Below are positions 1 through 8,020 of a stretch of 29,546 nt of DNA, piece by piece. This DNA is from Oscillospiraceae bacterium (GTDB lineage: Bacteria > Bacillota > Clostridia > Christensenellales > Aristaeellaceae), in assembly GCA_031266295.1 (NCBI GenBank), contig JAISBH010000097.1:1-29546 (forward strand), read 5' to 3'. The notes under the pieces were generated by a model, which was not told the DNA's origin, ran no database searches, and worked only from the letters and a program-made list of their open reading frames with translations. Each line of letters begins with the position of its first letter. Position 1 is the first letter of the stretch. Both the position numbers and the translations under genes were made by a program.

Positions 1-397
1 CAGCCTGTTCGTGAGGCGGCCCACGCTGCTGCTACTGGACGAGCCGACGACAGGCCTGGATTACCGCGAGTGCAGCCAGATGATGAACCAGGTCGCCGCG
101 CTGAACCGCGAGAGCGGCGTAACCGTGCTGATGATCACCCACGACATGGAGGTCGCGCTGGACTTCGCGTCGCGGATGATGGTGCTCAGCGGGGGTAAGC
201 TGATTACCGACGGCGCGACAAGGTCGGTCATGCGCGATGAGACGTCGCTCAGGCGCGCGTCGTTGGTTCCGGCGCAGATGGTCGCGCTCGCGCAGAGGCT
301 GGGGCTCGCGCCAGGCGAGGCCGACGACGCCGAGTCGCTGGCGGATTGGATCGCCGACAACGCGCGGGGAGGTGCGTACGATGCCCGGCATTCTTGA
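1..397 (+). CDS. ECF transporter ATPase (EcfA-like), 3' part only
   Basis: The gene enters from before the window; the reading frame is open from base 2, so the GTG at 11 is internal. The visible part holds the Walker B and D-loop sequence LLLLDEPTTGLD and the switch histidine in MITHDMEVALDF, followed by the usual C-terminal segment of an ABC nucleotide-binding domain. The Walker A and signature motifs lie outside the window. It overlaps the start of the next gene, an EcfT-like membrane protein, by 17 bases, which marks it as one of the two ATPases that energise an energy-coupling-factor vitamin or metal importer. Substrate cannot be told because the S component is not visible. The ABC ATPase call is secure; the ECF assignment rests on the neighbour. 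Confidence 0.85.
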   Translation, partial: SLFVRRPTLLLLDEPTTGLDYRECSQMMNQVAALNRESGVTVLMITHDMEVALDFASRMMVLSGGKLITDGATRSVMRDETSLRRASLVPAQMVALAQRLGLAPGEADDAESLADWIADNARGGAYDARHS

Positions 398-1139
398 GTA
401 CCAGAGCGGCGACACGATTCTCCATCGTACGCATCCGCTCGTGAAACTCTTGCTGGCCGTCTCGGTTTGCGCCGGCGGATTCATCACGCAATCGCTGTTG
501 TTCAACCTGGCGCTGCTGCTGTTGTCGATCAGCGGCGGGTTCGCGCTGGGCATGGGCCGCAAGATCAAGGCCACGCTCAAGGGCGCGGGTTCGCTGTGCC
601 TGTTCCTGTTCCTCGTGCAGCTGCCGTTCGTGCGATCCGGCCGTACGCTGATACCGCTACCGTTCGGGTTAAAGGTGACCGATATGGGGCTGCGGTTCTG
701 CGCGCAGCTGGGTATGCGGCTGCTGGGCGCTACGCTGCCGCTGGTACTTATGCTGGGCGTTACCCGTTTGAGTGATTTAACGAATACGCTCGTCGCGCAA
801 TTGGGCATACCCTATCGCTACGCGTTCGTCGTGACCACCGCTATCAGATTCATACCGATACTCTTCGTCGAAATGCACGACGTGATCGAAGCGCAGACCG
901 CGCGAGGCGTTGAGCTGGACGGGTCGTTCACCCAGAAGATACGGCTGATACCGCCGCTGTGCGTGCCGCTGCTGGTGTCATGCGTGCAGCGTATGGAAAA
1001 TAACGCGCTGGCTGCCGAGCTGCGCGGATTCTACTTGCGCAAGCGAGGCAGCGGTTATCGCAAGTATCCGCTCAATGGAGCGGATGCGCTAGTGCTAACC
1101 GTGTGCGCGGCGATCCTTGCCATTGCAATAATAACGTAA
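381..1139 (+). CDS. ecfT: ECF transporter transmembrane protein EcfT
   Basis: This is a 252-residue membrane protein starting at ATG 381, preceded by GGGGAGGTG and overlapping the end of the ATPase gene. The open frame extends further upstream, but that part lies inside the ATPase gene and is Arg-rich shadow sequence. The N-terminus contains the HPLVKLLL segment common in EcfT proteins, followed by several hydrophobic segments. Two Ala/Leu-Arg-Gly elements, in QTARGVELD and AELRGFY, correspond to the coupling-helix motifs by which EcfT contacts the two ATPases. It should scaffold the ATPases and an S component in the cytoplasmic membrane. Length and motif order fit the family. Confidence 0.88.
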   Translation: MPGILEYQSGDTILHRTHPLVKLLLAVSVCAGGFITQSLLFNLALLLLSISGGFALGMGRKIKATLKGAGSLCLFLFLVQLPFVRSGRTLIPLPFGLKVTDMGLRFCAQLGMRLLGATLPLVLMLGVTRLSDLTNTLVAQLGIPYRYAFVVTTAIRFIPILFVEMHDVIEAQTARGVELDGSFTQKIRLIPPLCVPLLVSCVQRMENNALAAELRGFYLRKRGSGYRKYPLNGADALVLTVCAAILAIAIIT

Positions 1140-1160
1140 TAGAATGGGAGTTATGAGAAT

Positions 1161-1183
1161 CGGCTAGCGTAAGCCGTTATTAT
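1161..1183 (+). terminator. Weak candidate terminator between ecfT and iorA
   Basis: A five-base-pair stem (CGGCT at 1161-1165 with AGCCG at 1172-1176) around a six-base loop is followed by TTATTAT. It lies 22 bases after the ecfT stop and 17 bases before the iorA start. The stem is short, so partial read-through or no termination is quite possible. Confidence 0.28.
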
Positions 1184-1199
1184 AAAGGCAGGAGCCGTT

Positions 1200-3092
1200 A
1201 TGGAACATATATTATTGATGGGTAACGAGGCTGTCGCATACGGCGCGATCGACGCCGGGGTATCCTTCGTCAGCGGGTATCCCGGCACGCCGTCCACCGA
1301 GGCGCTGGAGACCGTCGCCCGCCTGAAACCCGATGGCGTGCATGTCGAATGGTCGGTCAACGAGAAGGTCGCGCTTGAGGCGGCGGCTGGCGCGTCATAT
1401 GCCGGAGCGCGCGCTCTGGTCACCATGAAGCAAGTGGGGCTGAACGTCGCCAGCGATCCGTTGATGAGCCTGAACTATGTCGGCGTGAAGGGCGGCCTGG
1501 TCATACTCTCCGCCGACGATCCCGGCCCGATATCATCGCAGACGGAGCAGGATACGCGGCGGTTTGCGCAGTTCGCACGGCTGCCTGTGCTCGATCCATC
1601 CTCACCCGAAGAGGCCTACGCGATGACCCGCGCGGCGTTCGAGCTGTCGGAGCTATTCCGTGTGCCTGTGCTGCTGCGACCAACGACGCGTGTGTGTCAC
1701 GCGTGTTCTGCAGTCGAACGGATGGAGCCTACGCCGCTAGTCAAGCCGTCCGGTTTCGTGAAGGGCAAGGAGTGGGTGATATTCCCCAGGCTATCATACG
1801 AGGCGAAGAAGCGGATTGTTGCGCGTGAGCCGGAGTTGGCCGAGGCGCAGCGGCCGTTCAATAAGATAGATGAGATAAACGGCGATACGCCGGCGTTGAT
1901 AGGCGTCGCGTGCGGCGGTATCGGTTCGGCGTATGCCCGCGAGGCTATATTGAACCTCGGTCTGCGGTGCAGGATACTGCAGATCGGCGCGCCTAATCCG
2001 TTTCCAGAGGCGATGGCGGCTGAGTTCATCGATGGATTGGAGTGCGTGCTGGTAGTCGAGGAATTGGATCCGGTTATTGAGGATGGTTTGAGACCGCTGA
2101 TGAACGGGATTCCGCTGCACGGCAAGCGCGATGGCGTGATACTTGTCGCGGGTGAATTGAGCGCGGCGATTGTCGAAAGCGCGCTGCGAACCATTGTTCC
2201 CGTCCGCGCGATAAATGGCGGCGGCGCGAAGGAATCCGCTTCGGCGCGGAAACCGATAGCAGGTTCAGAAGATGTAGACTCTGCGGAACGTCCGGTTCCG
2301 CCCGTTCGCCCGCCGGTACTCTGCGCCGGATGCCCGCACCGCGCCAGCTTCTATGCGGTCAAGCGAGCCGCGAAGGGCCGCAAGGCTATCTTCTGCGGCG
2401 ATATAGGGTGTTACACGCTAGGGAACGCGCCGCCGCTGGACATGGTCGATACATGTCTATGCATGGGCGCGGGCGTGACGGTGGCTCAAGGGTTGAAACA
2501 GGCTGATCCGGAAGCGTATTGTTTCGCGTTTATAGGCGATTCGACATTCTTTCACTCGGGCATGACCGGCGTGCTGAACGCCGTGTATAACCGCGCGGAT
2601 ATGATCGTAGTCGTGCTGGATAACCGCACGACGGGCATGACGGGCCGTCAGCCGCATCCGGGCACGGGTGAATCTGCGGTGGGTGAATCCGCGCCGGAGG
2701 CGTCCATAGAGGCGATATTGCGCGCGCTGGGCGTCGCGTCCGTACGCCGCGCGAATCCGTTCGACGTCGAGGAGGCCATCGAGACCACGCATGAGGCGAT
2801 GGACGAGAAGGGCGTGCGCGCGATAGTGTTCGAAGCGCCATGTATCGCGGTAGCGAAACCGGGCAAGCCGATGTCCATAGATATAGCGAGGTGCGCGGGC
2901 TGTCAGGTATGCGTGAAGGCGCTGGGCTGTCCGGCGCTGTCATTCCAGCCAAGCCCGAAGTACGAGGGCAGAATCGTGGCGCATATCAACACGGCGTTAT
3001 GCACGGGGTGCGGGCTGTGCGCGCAGATATGCCCGACGGAGTGCATCCAGCCGATCGATCTGTTATGCGGGAGCGGGGGTGGCGGGTTGTGA
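1200..3092 (+). CDS. iorA: Indolepyruvate:ferredoxin oxidoreductase, alpha subunit
   Basis: A full-length 630-residue protein. The family oxidatively decarboxylates arylpyruvates (indolepyruvate, phenylpyruvate, hydroxyphenylpyruvate) to aryl-acetyl-CoA with reduction of ferredoxin. The N-terminal pyrimidine-binding domain carries the SGYPGTPSTEALE segment. The diphosphate-binding thiamine domain contains GDIGCYTLG and, near residue 446, GDSTFFHSG with a downstream VVLDNRTTGMTG. Two C-terminal ferredoxin-type cysteine clusters are visible near residues 565-578 (CAGCQVC, then CP) and 601-612 (CTGCGLCAQICP), for two 4Fe-4S centres. ATG 1200 follows GGAG by five bases. The stop overlaps the GTG of iorB, so the two subunits are translationally coupled. 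It is cytoplasmic, oxygen-sensitive, and typical of fermentative anaerobes. Confidence 0.95.
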   Translation: MEHILLMGNEAVAYGAIDAGVSFVSGYPGTPSTEALETVARLKPDGVHVEWSVNEKVALEAAAGASYAGARALVTMKQVGLNVASDPLMSLNYVGVKGGLVILSADDPGPISSQTEQDTRRFAQFARLPVLDPSSPEEAYAMTRAAFELSELFRVPVLLRPTTRVCHACSAVERMEPTPLVKPSGFVKGKEWVIFPRLSYEAKKRIVAREPELAEAQRPFNKIDEINGDTPALIGVACGGIGSAYAREAILNLGLRCRILQIGAPNPFPEAMAAEFIDGLECVLVVEELDPVIEDGLRPLMNGIPLHGKRDGVILVAGELSAAIVESALRTIVPVRAINGGGAKESASARKPIAGSEDVDSAERPVPPVRPPVLCAGCPHRASFYAVKRAAKGRKAIFCGDIGCYTLGNAPPLDMVDTCLCMGAGVTVAQGLKQADPEAYCFAFIGDSTFFHSGMTGVLNAVYNRADMIVVVLDNRTTGMTGRQPHPGTGESAVGESAPEASIEAILRALGVASVRRANPFDVEEAIETTHEAMDEKGVRAIVFEAPCIAVAKPGKPMSIDIARCAGCQVCVKALGCPALSFQPSPKYEGRIVAHINTALCTGCGLCAQICPTECIQPIDLLCGSGGGGL

Positions 3093-3679
3093 ACTGTCTA
3101 TTGTGCGGGGTAGGCGGGCAAGGAACGGTGTTGGCGTCGCGGCTGATAGCGCAGTGCGCGATGGATCGCGGCGCGTTCGCGAGGACGGCGGAGACGATAG
3201 GGATGGCGCAGCGCGGCGGCAGTGTGGTCAGTCATGTGCGATGGTGCAATGAAGCGGCCGCAATACCGTCGCCGCTGATATCGCTGGGAAGCGCGGATAT
3301 ACTGATTGGATTCGAGCCGGGCGAAGCGGTGAGGTGTCTGCCATACTTGAAGGCGGGTGGCGCGGCGGTGGTCAGCGTCAACGGTATAACGTCGGCGGTG
3401 GCGTCGTTATCAGGTCGGCAGGTGGAAGCGTCGGTGTTCGTTGAGTACCTGAGAAAGGCTGTGCCGCAGTTAATCCTAATTGATGGAGCGGCCATTGCGG
3501 AGAAGGTAGGTTCGGCAAAGACGCTGAACATGGCGCTGCTGGGTGCGGCGGCTGACTTGCTGGGGTTTTCGGCGGAAACGATGCTGGACGCGCTGCGCAA
3601 GCGGCTTAGTCCCCGGTTGATAGAATTGAACAAGCGCGCGCTTGAGGAAGGCGCGATGGCCAAGGAGGCTTCCATATGA
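3089..3679 (+). CDS. iorB: Indolepyruvate:ferredoxin oxidoreductase, beta subunit
   Basis: A 196-residue gamma-type 2-oxoacid oxidoreductase subunit. I place the start at GTG 3089, which overlaps the iorA stop as GTGA and gives an N-terminus NCLLCGVGGQGTVLASRLI, the conserved glycine-rich opening of the family. The open frame continues upstream into iorA, but that part is a shadow. Further family features are ETIGMAQRGGSVVSHVR and the central region with two conserved Gly/Ala-rich strands. It forms the heterodimer or heterotetramer with IorA and supplies the CoA-binding domain. It overlaps the next gene by four bases (ATGA), so iorA, iorB and paaK are one operon. Confidence 0.93.
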   Translation: MNCLLCGVGGQGTVLASRLIAQCAMDRGAFARTAETIGMAQRGGSVVSHVRWCNEAAAIPSPLISLGSADILIGFEPGEAVRCLPYLKAGGAAVVSVNGITSAVASLSGRQVEASVFVEYLRKAVPQLILIDGAAIAEKVGSAKTLNMALLGAAADLLGFSAETMLDALRKRLSPRLIELNKRALEEGAMAKEASI

Positions 3680-4917
3680 CCATGCCCAATGACACGCTGG
3701 CCGCGATACGCGGGCAGGTGCGGATGCTGAAGACTGTGCGGGATGGCTTCTATGCGAAGAGGTTCGCGGATGTGGATGCGGACGATATTAAGACGCAAGC
3801 GGATTTCGAGACGTTGCCGTTTACTGATAAGGATGCACTACGGGACGCGTATCCGCTGGGTTTGGCGGCGGTTCCGGCGCGGGATATAGTGAGGATACAC
3901 TCGTCGTCAGGCACGACGGGCACGCCTGTTATTATACCGTATACGAGGCAGGATGTGTTGGACTGGGCGATAATGTTCAAGCGGTGTTATGAAATCGCGG
4001 GAGTGACGGAGGATGATCGCGTACATATTACGCCGGGGTATGGGTTGTGGACGGCGGGGATAGGGTTCCAGGCAGGCGCGGAGCTGCTTGGCGCGATGGC
4101 TATACCGATGGGTCCGGGGAACACGGATAAGCAACTGCAGTTTATGCAGGATCTGGGTTCGACAGTGTTGACGGCGACTAGTTCGTACGCGCTGCTGCTG
4201 GCCGAGGAGATAGAGAGGCGGGGCATACGAGATAAGTTGAAGTTGCGCAAGGCGCTGATAGGTTCGGAGCGGTGGGGAGAGAAGATGCGCGCGAGGATCG
4301 CGAGCGAGCTGGGCGTGTCGCTGTACGATATATATGGATTGACGGAGATATATGGGCCGGGGATAGGGATAAGCTGCGACGCGGAACGCGGGATGCATAT
4401 GTTCGATGATTTCGTGTACAGCGAGGTGATTGATCCGAAGACGGGGGAAGTTGTGCCCGATGGGGAGCTGGGCGAGCTGGTAATAACGACGCTACGCAAG
4501 CAGGGTGCGCCGCTGATACGGTACAGGACGCATGATTTGACGAGGATGCTGGGCGGCGGAGAGTGCGCGTGCGGATGCGAATATCCGAGGATTGATACGA
4601 TTCTGGGGCGGACGGATGATATGGTTAAGATAAAAGGGGTGAATGTGTTTCCAGGGCAGATAGACGACATGTTAAAGGGAGCGGAAGGGGTAAGCAGCGA
4701 GTATCAGGTGATGATTGATCACTTTGAGGGACGCGACAGGTTCACGCTGTTCTTCGAGACGGAGTGGCAAGACGAGTCGCGGCGAACTCTAGAGCGTGAC
4801 GTAGCAGCCTTGGCGCGGGGTAAGCTAGGGTTCACGATAGTACCGATGGGCGTATCGATTGGGGAACTGCCACGCAGCGAAAAGAAGAGCACACGCATAT
4901 TCGACAATCGTTACTGA
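3676..4917 (+). CDS. paaK: Phenylacetate-CoA ligase family protein
   Basis: A 413-residue adenylate-forming enzyme; bacterial PaaK proteins are slightly longer, about 430. The ATP/AMP-binding loop SSSGTTGTPVIIPYT lies at residues 76-90, the YGLTE motif near 227-231, and the C-terminal hinge and domain begin at GRTDDMVKIKGVNVFPGQI. Phenylacetate-CoA ligases activate phenylacetate or indoleacetate to the CoA thioester using ATP, giving AMP and PPi. In this operon with iorAB, whose product is the same kind of thioester, the enzyme may re-activate free aryl acetates or work in the reverse, energy-conserving sense; direction is inferred. Start ATG 3676 overlaps the iorB stop; ATG 3682 is an alternative. 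A repeat array begins directly after the stop. Confidence 0.92.
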   Translation: MTMPNDTLAAIRGQVRMLKTVRDGFYAKRFADVDADDIKTQADFETLPFTDKDALRDAYPLGLAAVPARDIVRIHSSSGTTGTPVIIPYTRQDVLDWAIMFKRCYEIAGVTEDDRVHITPGYGLWTAGIGFQAGAELLGAMAIPMGPGNTDKQLQFMQDLGSTVLTATSSYALLLAEEIERRGIRDKLKLRKALIGSERWGEKMRARIASELGVSLYDIYGLTEIYGPGIGISCDAERGMHMFDDFVYSEVIDPKTGEVVPDGELGELVITTLRKQGAPLIRYRTHDLTRMLGGGECACGCEYPRIDTILGRTDDMVKIKGVNVFPGQIDDMLKGAEGVSSEYQVMIDHFEGRDRFTLFFETEWQDESRRTLERDVAALARGKLGFTIVPMGVSIGELPRSEKKSTRIFDNRY

Positions 4918-5372
4918 CACGGGGAACGCCCCCTCTGCCGCTGCGGCGGCATCTCCCCCTAGGGGGGCGATGAGGGTTGTCGGTTACGATACGCCCGCAA
5001 GCAACGGGGAACCGGTTGCGTTACGAGATAGACTCTAAATCACAACCGGCTGGCCGAAACCGACGGCTTGTGCGCAAACGATGGTCCAGGCGAAGCCTGG
5101 TCAGGATTCGAAAGGGCGGATAGCCCTTCGCAGGGTACCGGGACAGAGTCCCGTAAACTCCGTTCACCCCCCATCGGGGGGAAGGGGGGCGTTCCCCAAC
5201 GCATCGTGTCAGTTATCATCGGTAAAATCGAAGCTCTTACTCCCGCGCCCCGCCAGTGAAGATGCTAGATATAGGGTAATAGTCAACTTACGCCATAGTG
5301 GCGGGGCGCTACAAACTTAAAGCGCATTCGGTTCGCAAACCGAACAGCGTCCCGCCGCAGCGACCGAGTGCA
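4918..5372 (-). repeat. Repeat block A: modules R3, R2 and R1, sense on minus strand
   Basis: No gene is supported here. Three modules recur elsewhere in the window. R3 (about 4921-4990) contains the CCCCCTAGGGGG palindrome and a CTGCGGCGG stretch. R2 spans roughly 4995-5160 with a conserved 59-base core at 5078-5136 that holds the hairpins CCAGGC/GCCTGG and AAGGGC/GCCCTT. A further hairpin, CGGGAC with GTCCCG, follows, then an R2-R1 spacer with a CCCCCC/GGGGGG hairpin at 5167-5181. R1 occupies 5245-5370. The order and orientation mirror block B at 6566-7000, so the two blocks form large inverted repeats around the CHR transporter operon. The repeat begins within a few bases of the paaK stop. 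Confidence 0.85.
5245..5370 (-). repeat. R1 repeat copy 1 (structured element)
   Basis: This is the minus-strand copy of R1. It consists of a 65-base part (5245-5309) bounded by perfect 11-base inverted ends GCGCCCCGCCA and TGGCGGGGCGC, then a hairpin at 5327-5344 whose minus-strand form is TTCGGTT, loop TGCG, AACCGAA. Compared with the copies at 6566 and 11974, the outer hairpin and inverted ends are kept while the inner 40 bases diverge. It lies directly upstream of the CHR operon and may contribute to its leader or promoter region. It could be a MITE-like element or a structured RNA. Confidence 0.75.
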
Positions 5373-5399
5373 ATCGGTAAAAAGTGAAAGGACTCACGC

Positions 5400-5951
5400 A
5401 TGAATATCCACCTGGATCTCTTCGTTACATTCTGCAAGATTGGCGGACTAACATTCGGTGGCGGTTACGCTATGTTGCCGATGCTGCAGCGCGAGGTCGT
5501 CGAGAGCCGCAAGTGGGCCACGGAATCTGAAATCATGGACTATTACGCCGTTGGTCAATGCCTGCCCGGACTCATCGCGGTAAATACCGCCATATTCACT
5601 GGTAACAAGGTAAAAGGGCCTATGGGAGGGATATGCGCGGCGCTGGGCGTGGTGTTCCCGTCGCTCGTGGTAATAACCGTGATCGCCGCGTTTCTCAACA
5701 ACTTTGCGGAACTGGCGATTGTGCAGAGCGCGTTCGCCGGGATTCGCGTGTGCGTGCTGGTGTTGATAGCTAACGCGATTATCAAGTTAAGAAAAGGCTC
5801 GTTGGTGGACTGGTATACGTGTGTGCTGTTTGCCGCCGTGTTCCTGCTATCCATATTGACTGATGTTTCGCCGATATTGTATGTGGTCGCCTCCGCTCTA
5901 GCGGGGGTATTTATCCAGTGGCGCACCGCGCGCGGAGGGGCAGCCTCATGA
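5400..5951 (+). CDS. CHR family (chromate-type) transporter, N-terminal-half protein
   Basis: A 183-residue membrane protein. It shows the family landmarks FCKIGGLTFGGGYAMLPMLQ near the N-terminus and the PGLIAVNTAIFTG segment with an alanine/glycine-rich membrane helix after it. Short-chain CHR proteins have one homologous domain each and act in pairs, in contrast to long ChrA proteins that fuse both. The family exports chromate in a few tested members; most anaerobe members have unknown anion substrates, so chromate is not asserted. AAAGGA precedes ATG 5400. It overlaps the next gene by four bases (ATGA). The two-gene operon sits between inverted repeat blocks. Confidence 0.88.
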   Translation: MNIHLDLFVTFCKIGGLTFGGGYAMLPMLQREVVESRKWATESEIMDYYAVGQCLPGLIAVNTAIFTGNKVKGPMGGICAALGVVFPSLVVITVIAAFLNNFAELAIVQSAFAGIRVCVLVLIANAIIKLRKGSLVDWYTCVLFAAVFLLSILTDVSPILYVVASALAGVFIQWRTARGGAAS

Positions 5952-6523
5952 TACTGTTGCGTCTATTTTACGAATTCTTCATGACAGGACTGTTTGCGGT
6001 CGGCGGTGGGTTGGCTACGCTGCCGTTCCTCGAACGCATATCAGCGAACACGGGCTGGTTTACGCATCAGTCGCTGATAGACATGATTGCCATATCCGAG
6101 GCGACTCCTGGCCCGATAGGCATCAATATGGCGACATATGTCGGATATATTACGGCTGGAATACCGGGCGCGCTGGTTGCCACGCTAGCCGAGGTGCTGC
6201 CGTCGCTGATCATCGTGCTGATACTGGCGCGGTTCCTAAAGGCCTTCGCCGCGCATCCGACGGTCAAGGCGGTGTTTTACGGTATCCGTCCTGCGTCGGT
6301 CGGGATGATCGCCGCTGCCGGTTTCAGCGTGCTGAAGATATCGCTGTTGGATCTTCCGGCGTTCGGGTTGACTCGCAGTATAGCTGATCTGTTCCAATGG
6401 AAAAGTTTAATTCTGGGTGCTGTCCTTGCGGTTGCGCTGAACATAAAGGAATGGAAGATACACCCAGCGCTTGCTATTGCGGCCAGTGCGGCGATTGGCG
6501 TTGTGTTCCGTTTTGGACGGTAG
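5948..6523 (+). CDS. CHR family (chromate-type) transporter, partner protein
   Basis: A 191-residue membrane protein starting at ATG 5948, which overlaps the stop of its partner; the frame is open 30 bases further upstream but the ATGA coupling decides the start. It repeats the domain landmarks of its partner: FFMTGLFAVGGGLATLPFLE, SEATPGPIGINMATYVGY, and an LPSLIIVLILARF helix. It should form the other half of a two-subunit antiparallel transporter in the cytoplasmic membrane. Substrate is unknown. The R1 repeat starts 43 bases after the stop and is in the same orientation, so it could form the 3' end of the operon mRNA. Confidence 0.88.
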   Translation: MILLRLFYEFFMTGLFAVGGGLATLPFLERISANTGWFTHQSLIDMIAISEATPGPIGINMATYVGYITAGIPGALVATLAEVLPSLIIVLILARFLKAFAAHPTVKAVFYGIRPASVGMIAAAGFSVLKISLLDLPAFGLTRSIADLFQWKSLILGAVLAVALNIKEWKIHPALAIAASAAIGVVFRFGR

Positions 6524-6565
6524 GATGGGGGGAGTTTTATGCTAAGGAAGAGAGCGTTGAAATAT

Positions 6566-6708
6566 GAGGGTTGCGCTACGAAACGCTCGGCTATCCGCTG
6601 CGGCGGGACGCTGTTCGATCTGCGGATCGAACGCGCTTTAAGTTTGTGGCGCCCCGCCACTATGATGTAAGCTGTCAACTTCTTTATAGCATTTTACTGG
6701 CGGGGCGC
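6566..6708 (+). repeat. R1 repeat copy 2 (structured element)
   Basis: It opens with GAGGGTTGCGCT and a CCGCTGCGGCGGGACG segment. A hairpin follows at 6613-6632: GTTCGATC, loop TGCG, GATCGAAC, eight pairs. It closes with a 60-base part (6649-6708) bounded by the 11-base inverted ends. The hairpin differs from copy 1 by compensatory changes in the stem. Confidence 0.78.
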
Positions 6709-7000
6709 ATGGTTGGAACGGGGGAACGAGGAACGTCCCTGCGGGGAGCCTGGGACTCTGTCCCAGACCCTGCGAAGGGCTGTCCGCCCTTTCGAATCCT
6801 GACCAGGCTTCGCCTGGACCATCGTTTGCGCACAATCCATCGGTTTCGGCCAGCTTGTTATGCTTTAGAGTCTATCTCGTAACGTAACCGACAACCCTCA
6901 TCGCCCCCCTAGGGGGAGATGTCGCCGCAGCGACAGAGGGGGTTCCCCGTCACCCCGTAGGGGGAAATGTCGCCGGGAGTTCCCCCGTAGTGAGAGATGT
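6566..7000 (+). repeat. Repeat block B: modules R1, R2 and R3, sense on plus strand
   Basis: No gene is supported here. R1 lies at 6566-6708. R2 follows, with a CTGGGAC/GTCCCAG hairpin near 6750-6766 and the 59-base core at 6767-6825. R3 lies at 6884-6948, and a degenerate partial R3 runs up to about 6998. The array ends directly at the stop codon of the convergent permease gene (7001). It is the mirror image of block A across the CHR operon. Several short frames are open through it on both strands, but they follow the DNA repeat and have no independent support. Confidence 0.85.
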
Positions 7001-8020
7001 CTATGACGCGGCTTCGCGTTTCTGCAGAAGAACCGCGCCGATTACTATTACGCCCTTGAACGCCTCCCGCAGGAAGGGCGGCACTCCGACTAGATTCAAC
7101 AGATTGTTCATTACAGCGATGATTAGCGTGCCTAACACTGTGCCTAGTATGAATCCGCGCCCACCGCTCATGCTCGTGCCGCCTACTATTACTGCCGATA
7201 TCGCGTCCATCTCATTCCCGCTGCCCGCGTTCGCGTAATCCATACTCCCAATCCTAGACACTTGCAGTATTGCCGATACTGCCACCATCACACCCATCAG
7301 CGTGTATACCATCCGCTTTACCCTCTGTACGTTCACCCCGGATAACCGCGCCGCCCGTTCATTGCTCCCTACCGCAATCACATGCCTGCCGAACGCGGTA
7401 CGCTTCGATACCACATAGAATATCACTGCACAAACCATCCAGTACACTATTGGCATGATCAACTGCCCGCCAACCTTTAAACTCGCTATCTGCAAAAAAG
7501 GCTTCGGTACCGACGGCGTGTATCCTTGCATGAAGTGCTGCGTCACACTGCGGCATATCTTCATCGTCCCTAGCGTCGCTATGAACGGCGGCAGCTTCCC
7601 ACGCGTTACCAATATCCCTGTCAACTCGCCCAGCATACCGCCCATTATTATTCCGGCAATAATACCAATTATATACGCCGATACGCCGCTGATCCCCAGA
7701 CCCAGCAGCACCCCGCGCGGCCCGGTATCAATCAATACCATTACCATCGCGCCAACCGCAACCAGCGTTGAACCTACCGCTAAGTCAATTCCCCCGGATA
7801 TAATAACGAACGTCATCCCCAGCGCGATGATCCCTATCCCCGCATTGTTGCGCAGTATGTTCAGCCAGTTCATAACCCACCGGTTCAACCACTCGCCTGC
7901 GCTGCTGAATCCAAAACCCAGCGCCAGCGTCTGCAGCACAATCATAACGACCAGCGCCGCTCCCGTGCTGAACAGCGGCGACGAACTCCACCTGCGCTTG
8001 AACCATCTCATCATATTCAT
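7001..8020 (-). CDS. Sugar-type ABC transporter permease (RbsC/BPD_transp_2 family)
   Basis: A 339-residue multi-pass membrane protein. I place the start at ATG 8020, which overlaps the stop of the ATPase gene (ATGA); the frame is open for 36 more codons upstream but that part lies inside the ATPase gene. Family features are ILRNNAGIGIIALGMTFVII followed by SGGIDLAVGS, the coupling region AVGSNERAARLSGVNV, and near the C-terminus SAVIVGGTSMSGGRGFILGT. It forms the homodimeric channel of a ribose/galactose-type importer with the upstream ATPase and binding protein. The specific sugar cannot be read from the permease. Its 3' end abuts repeat block B. Confidence 0.92.
   Translation of the reverse strand: MNMMRWFKRRWSSSPLFSTGAALVVMIVLQTLALGFGFSSAGEWLNRWVMNWLNILRNNAGIGIIALGMTFVIISGGIDLAVGSTLVAVGAMVMVLIDTGPRGVLLGLGISGVSAYIIGIIAGIIMGGMLGELTGILVTRGKLPPFIATLGTMKICRSVTQHFMQGYTPSVPKPFLQIASLKVGGQLIMPIVYWMVCAVIFYVVSKRTAFGRHVIAVGSNERAARLSGVNVQRVKRMVYTLMGVMVAVSAILQVSRIGSMDYANAGSGNEMDAISAVIVGGTSMSGGRGFILGTVLGTLIIAVMNNLLNLVGVPPFLREAFKGVIVIGAVLLQKREAAS

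Noticed and set aside
32..808. 258-codon minus-strand frame across the ECF genes
   Set aside because: It is antisense to two genes with clear family motifs and has low-complexity composition.
5245..5309. R1 as an insertion sequence remnant
   Set aside because: The 65-base unit is too short for a transposase and no target duplication is visible next to any of the three copies, so only a MITE-like or RNA element is considered.
5068..5320. Two short plus-strand frames, one giving a DGPGEAWSGFERADS-like peptide that recurs in the other repeat blocks
   Set aside because: The peptide similarity follows from the R2 DNA repeat, different frames are open in different copies, copies are truncated and have no consistent ribosome binding site; treated as non-coding repeat.
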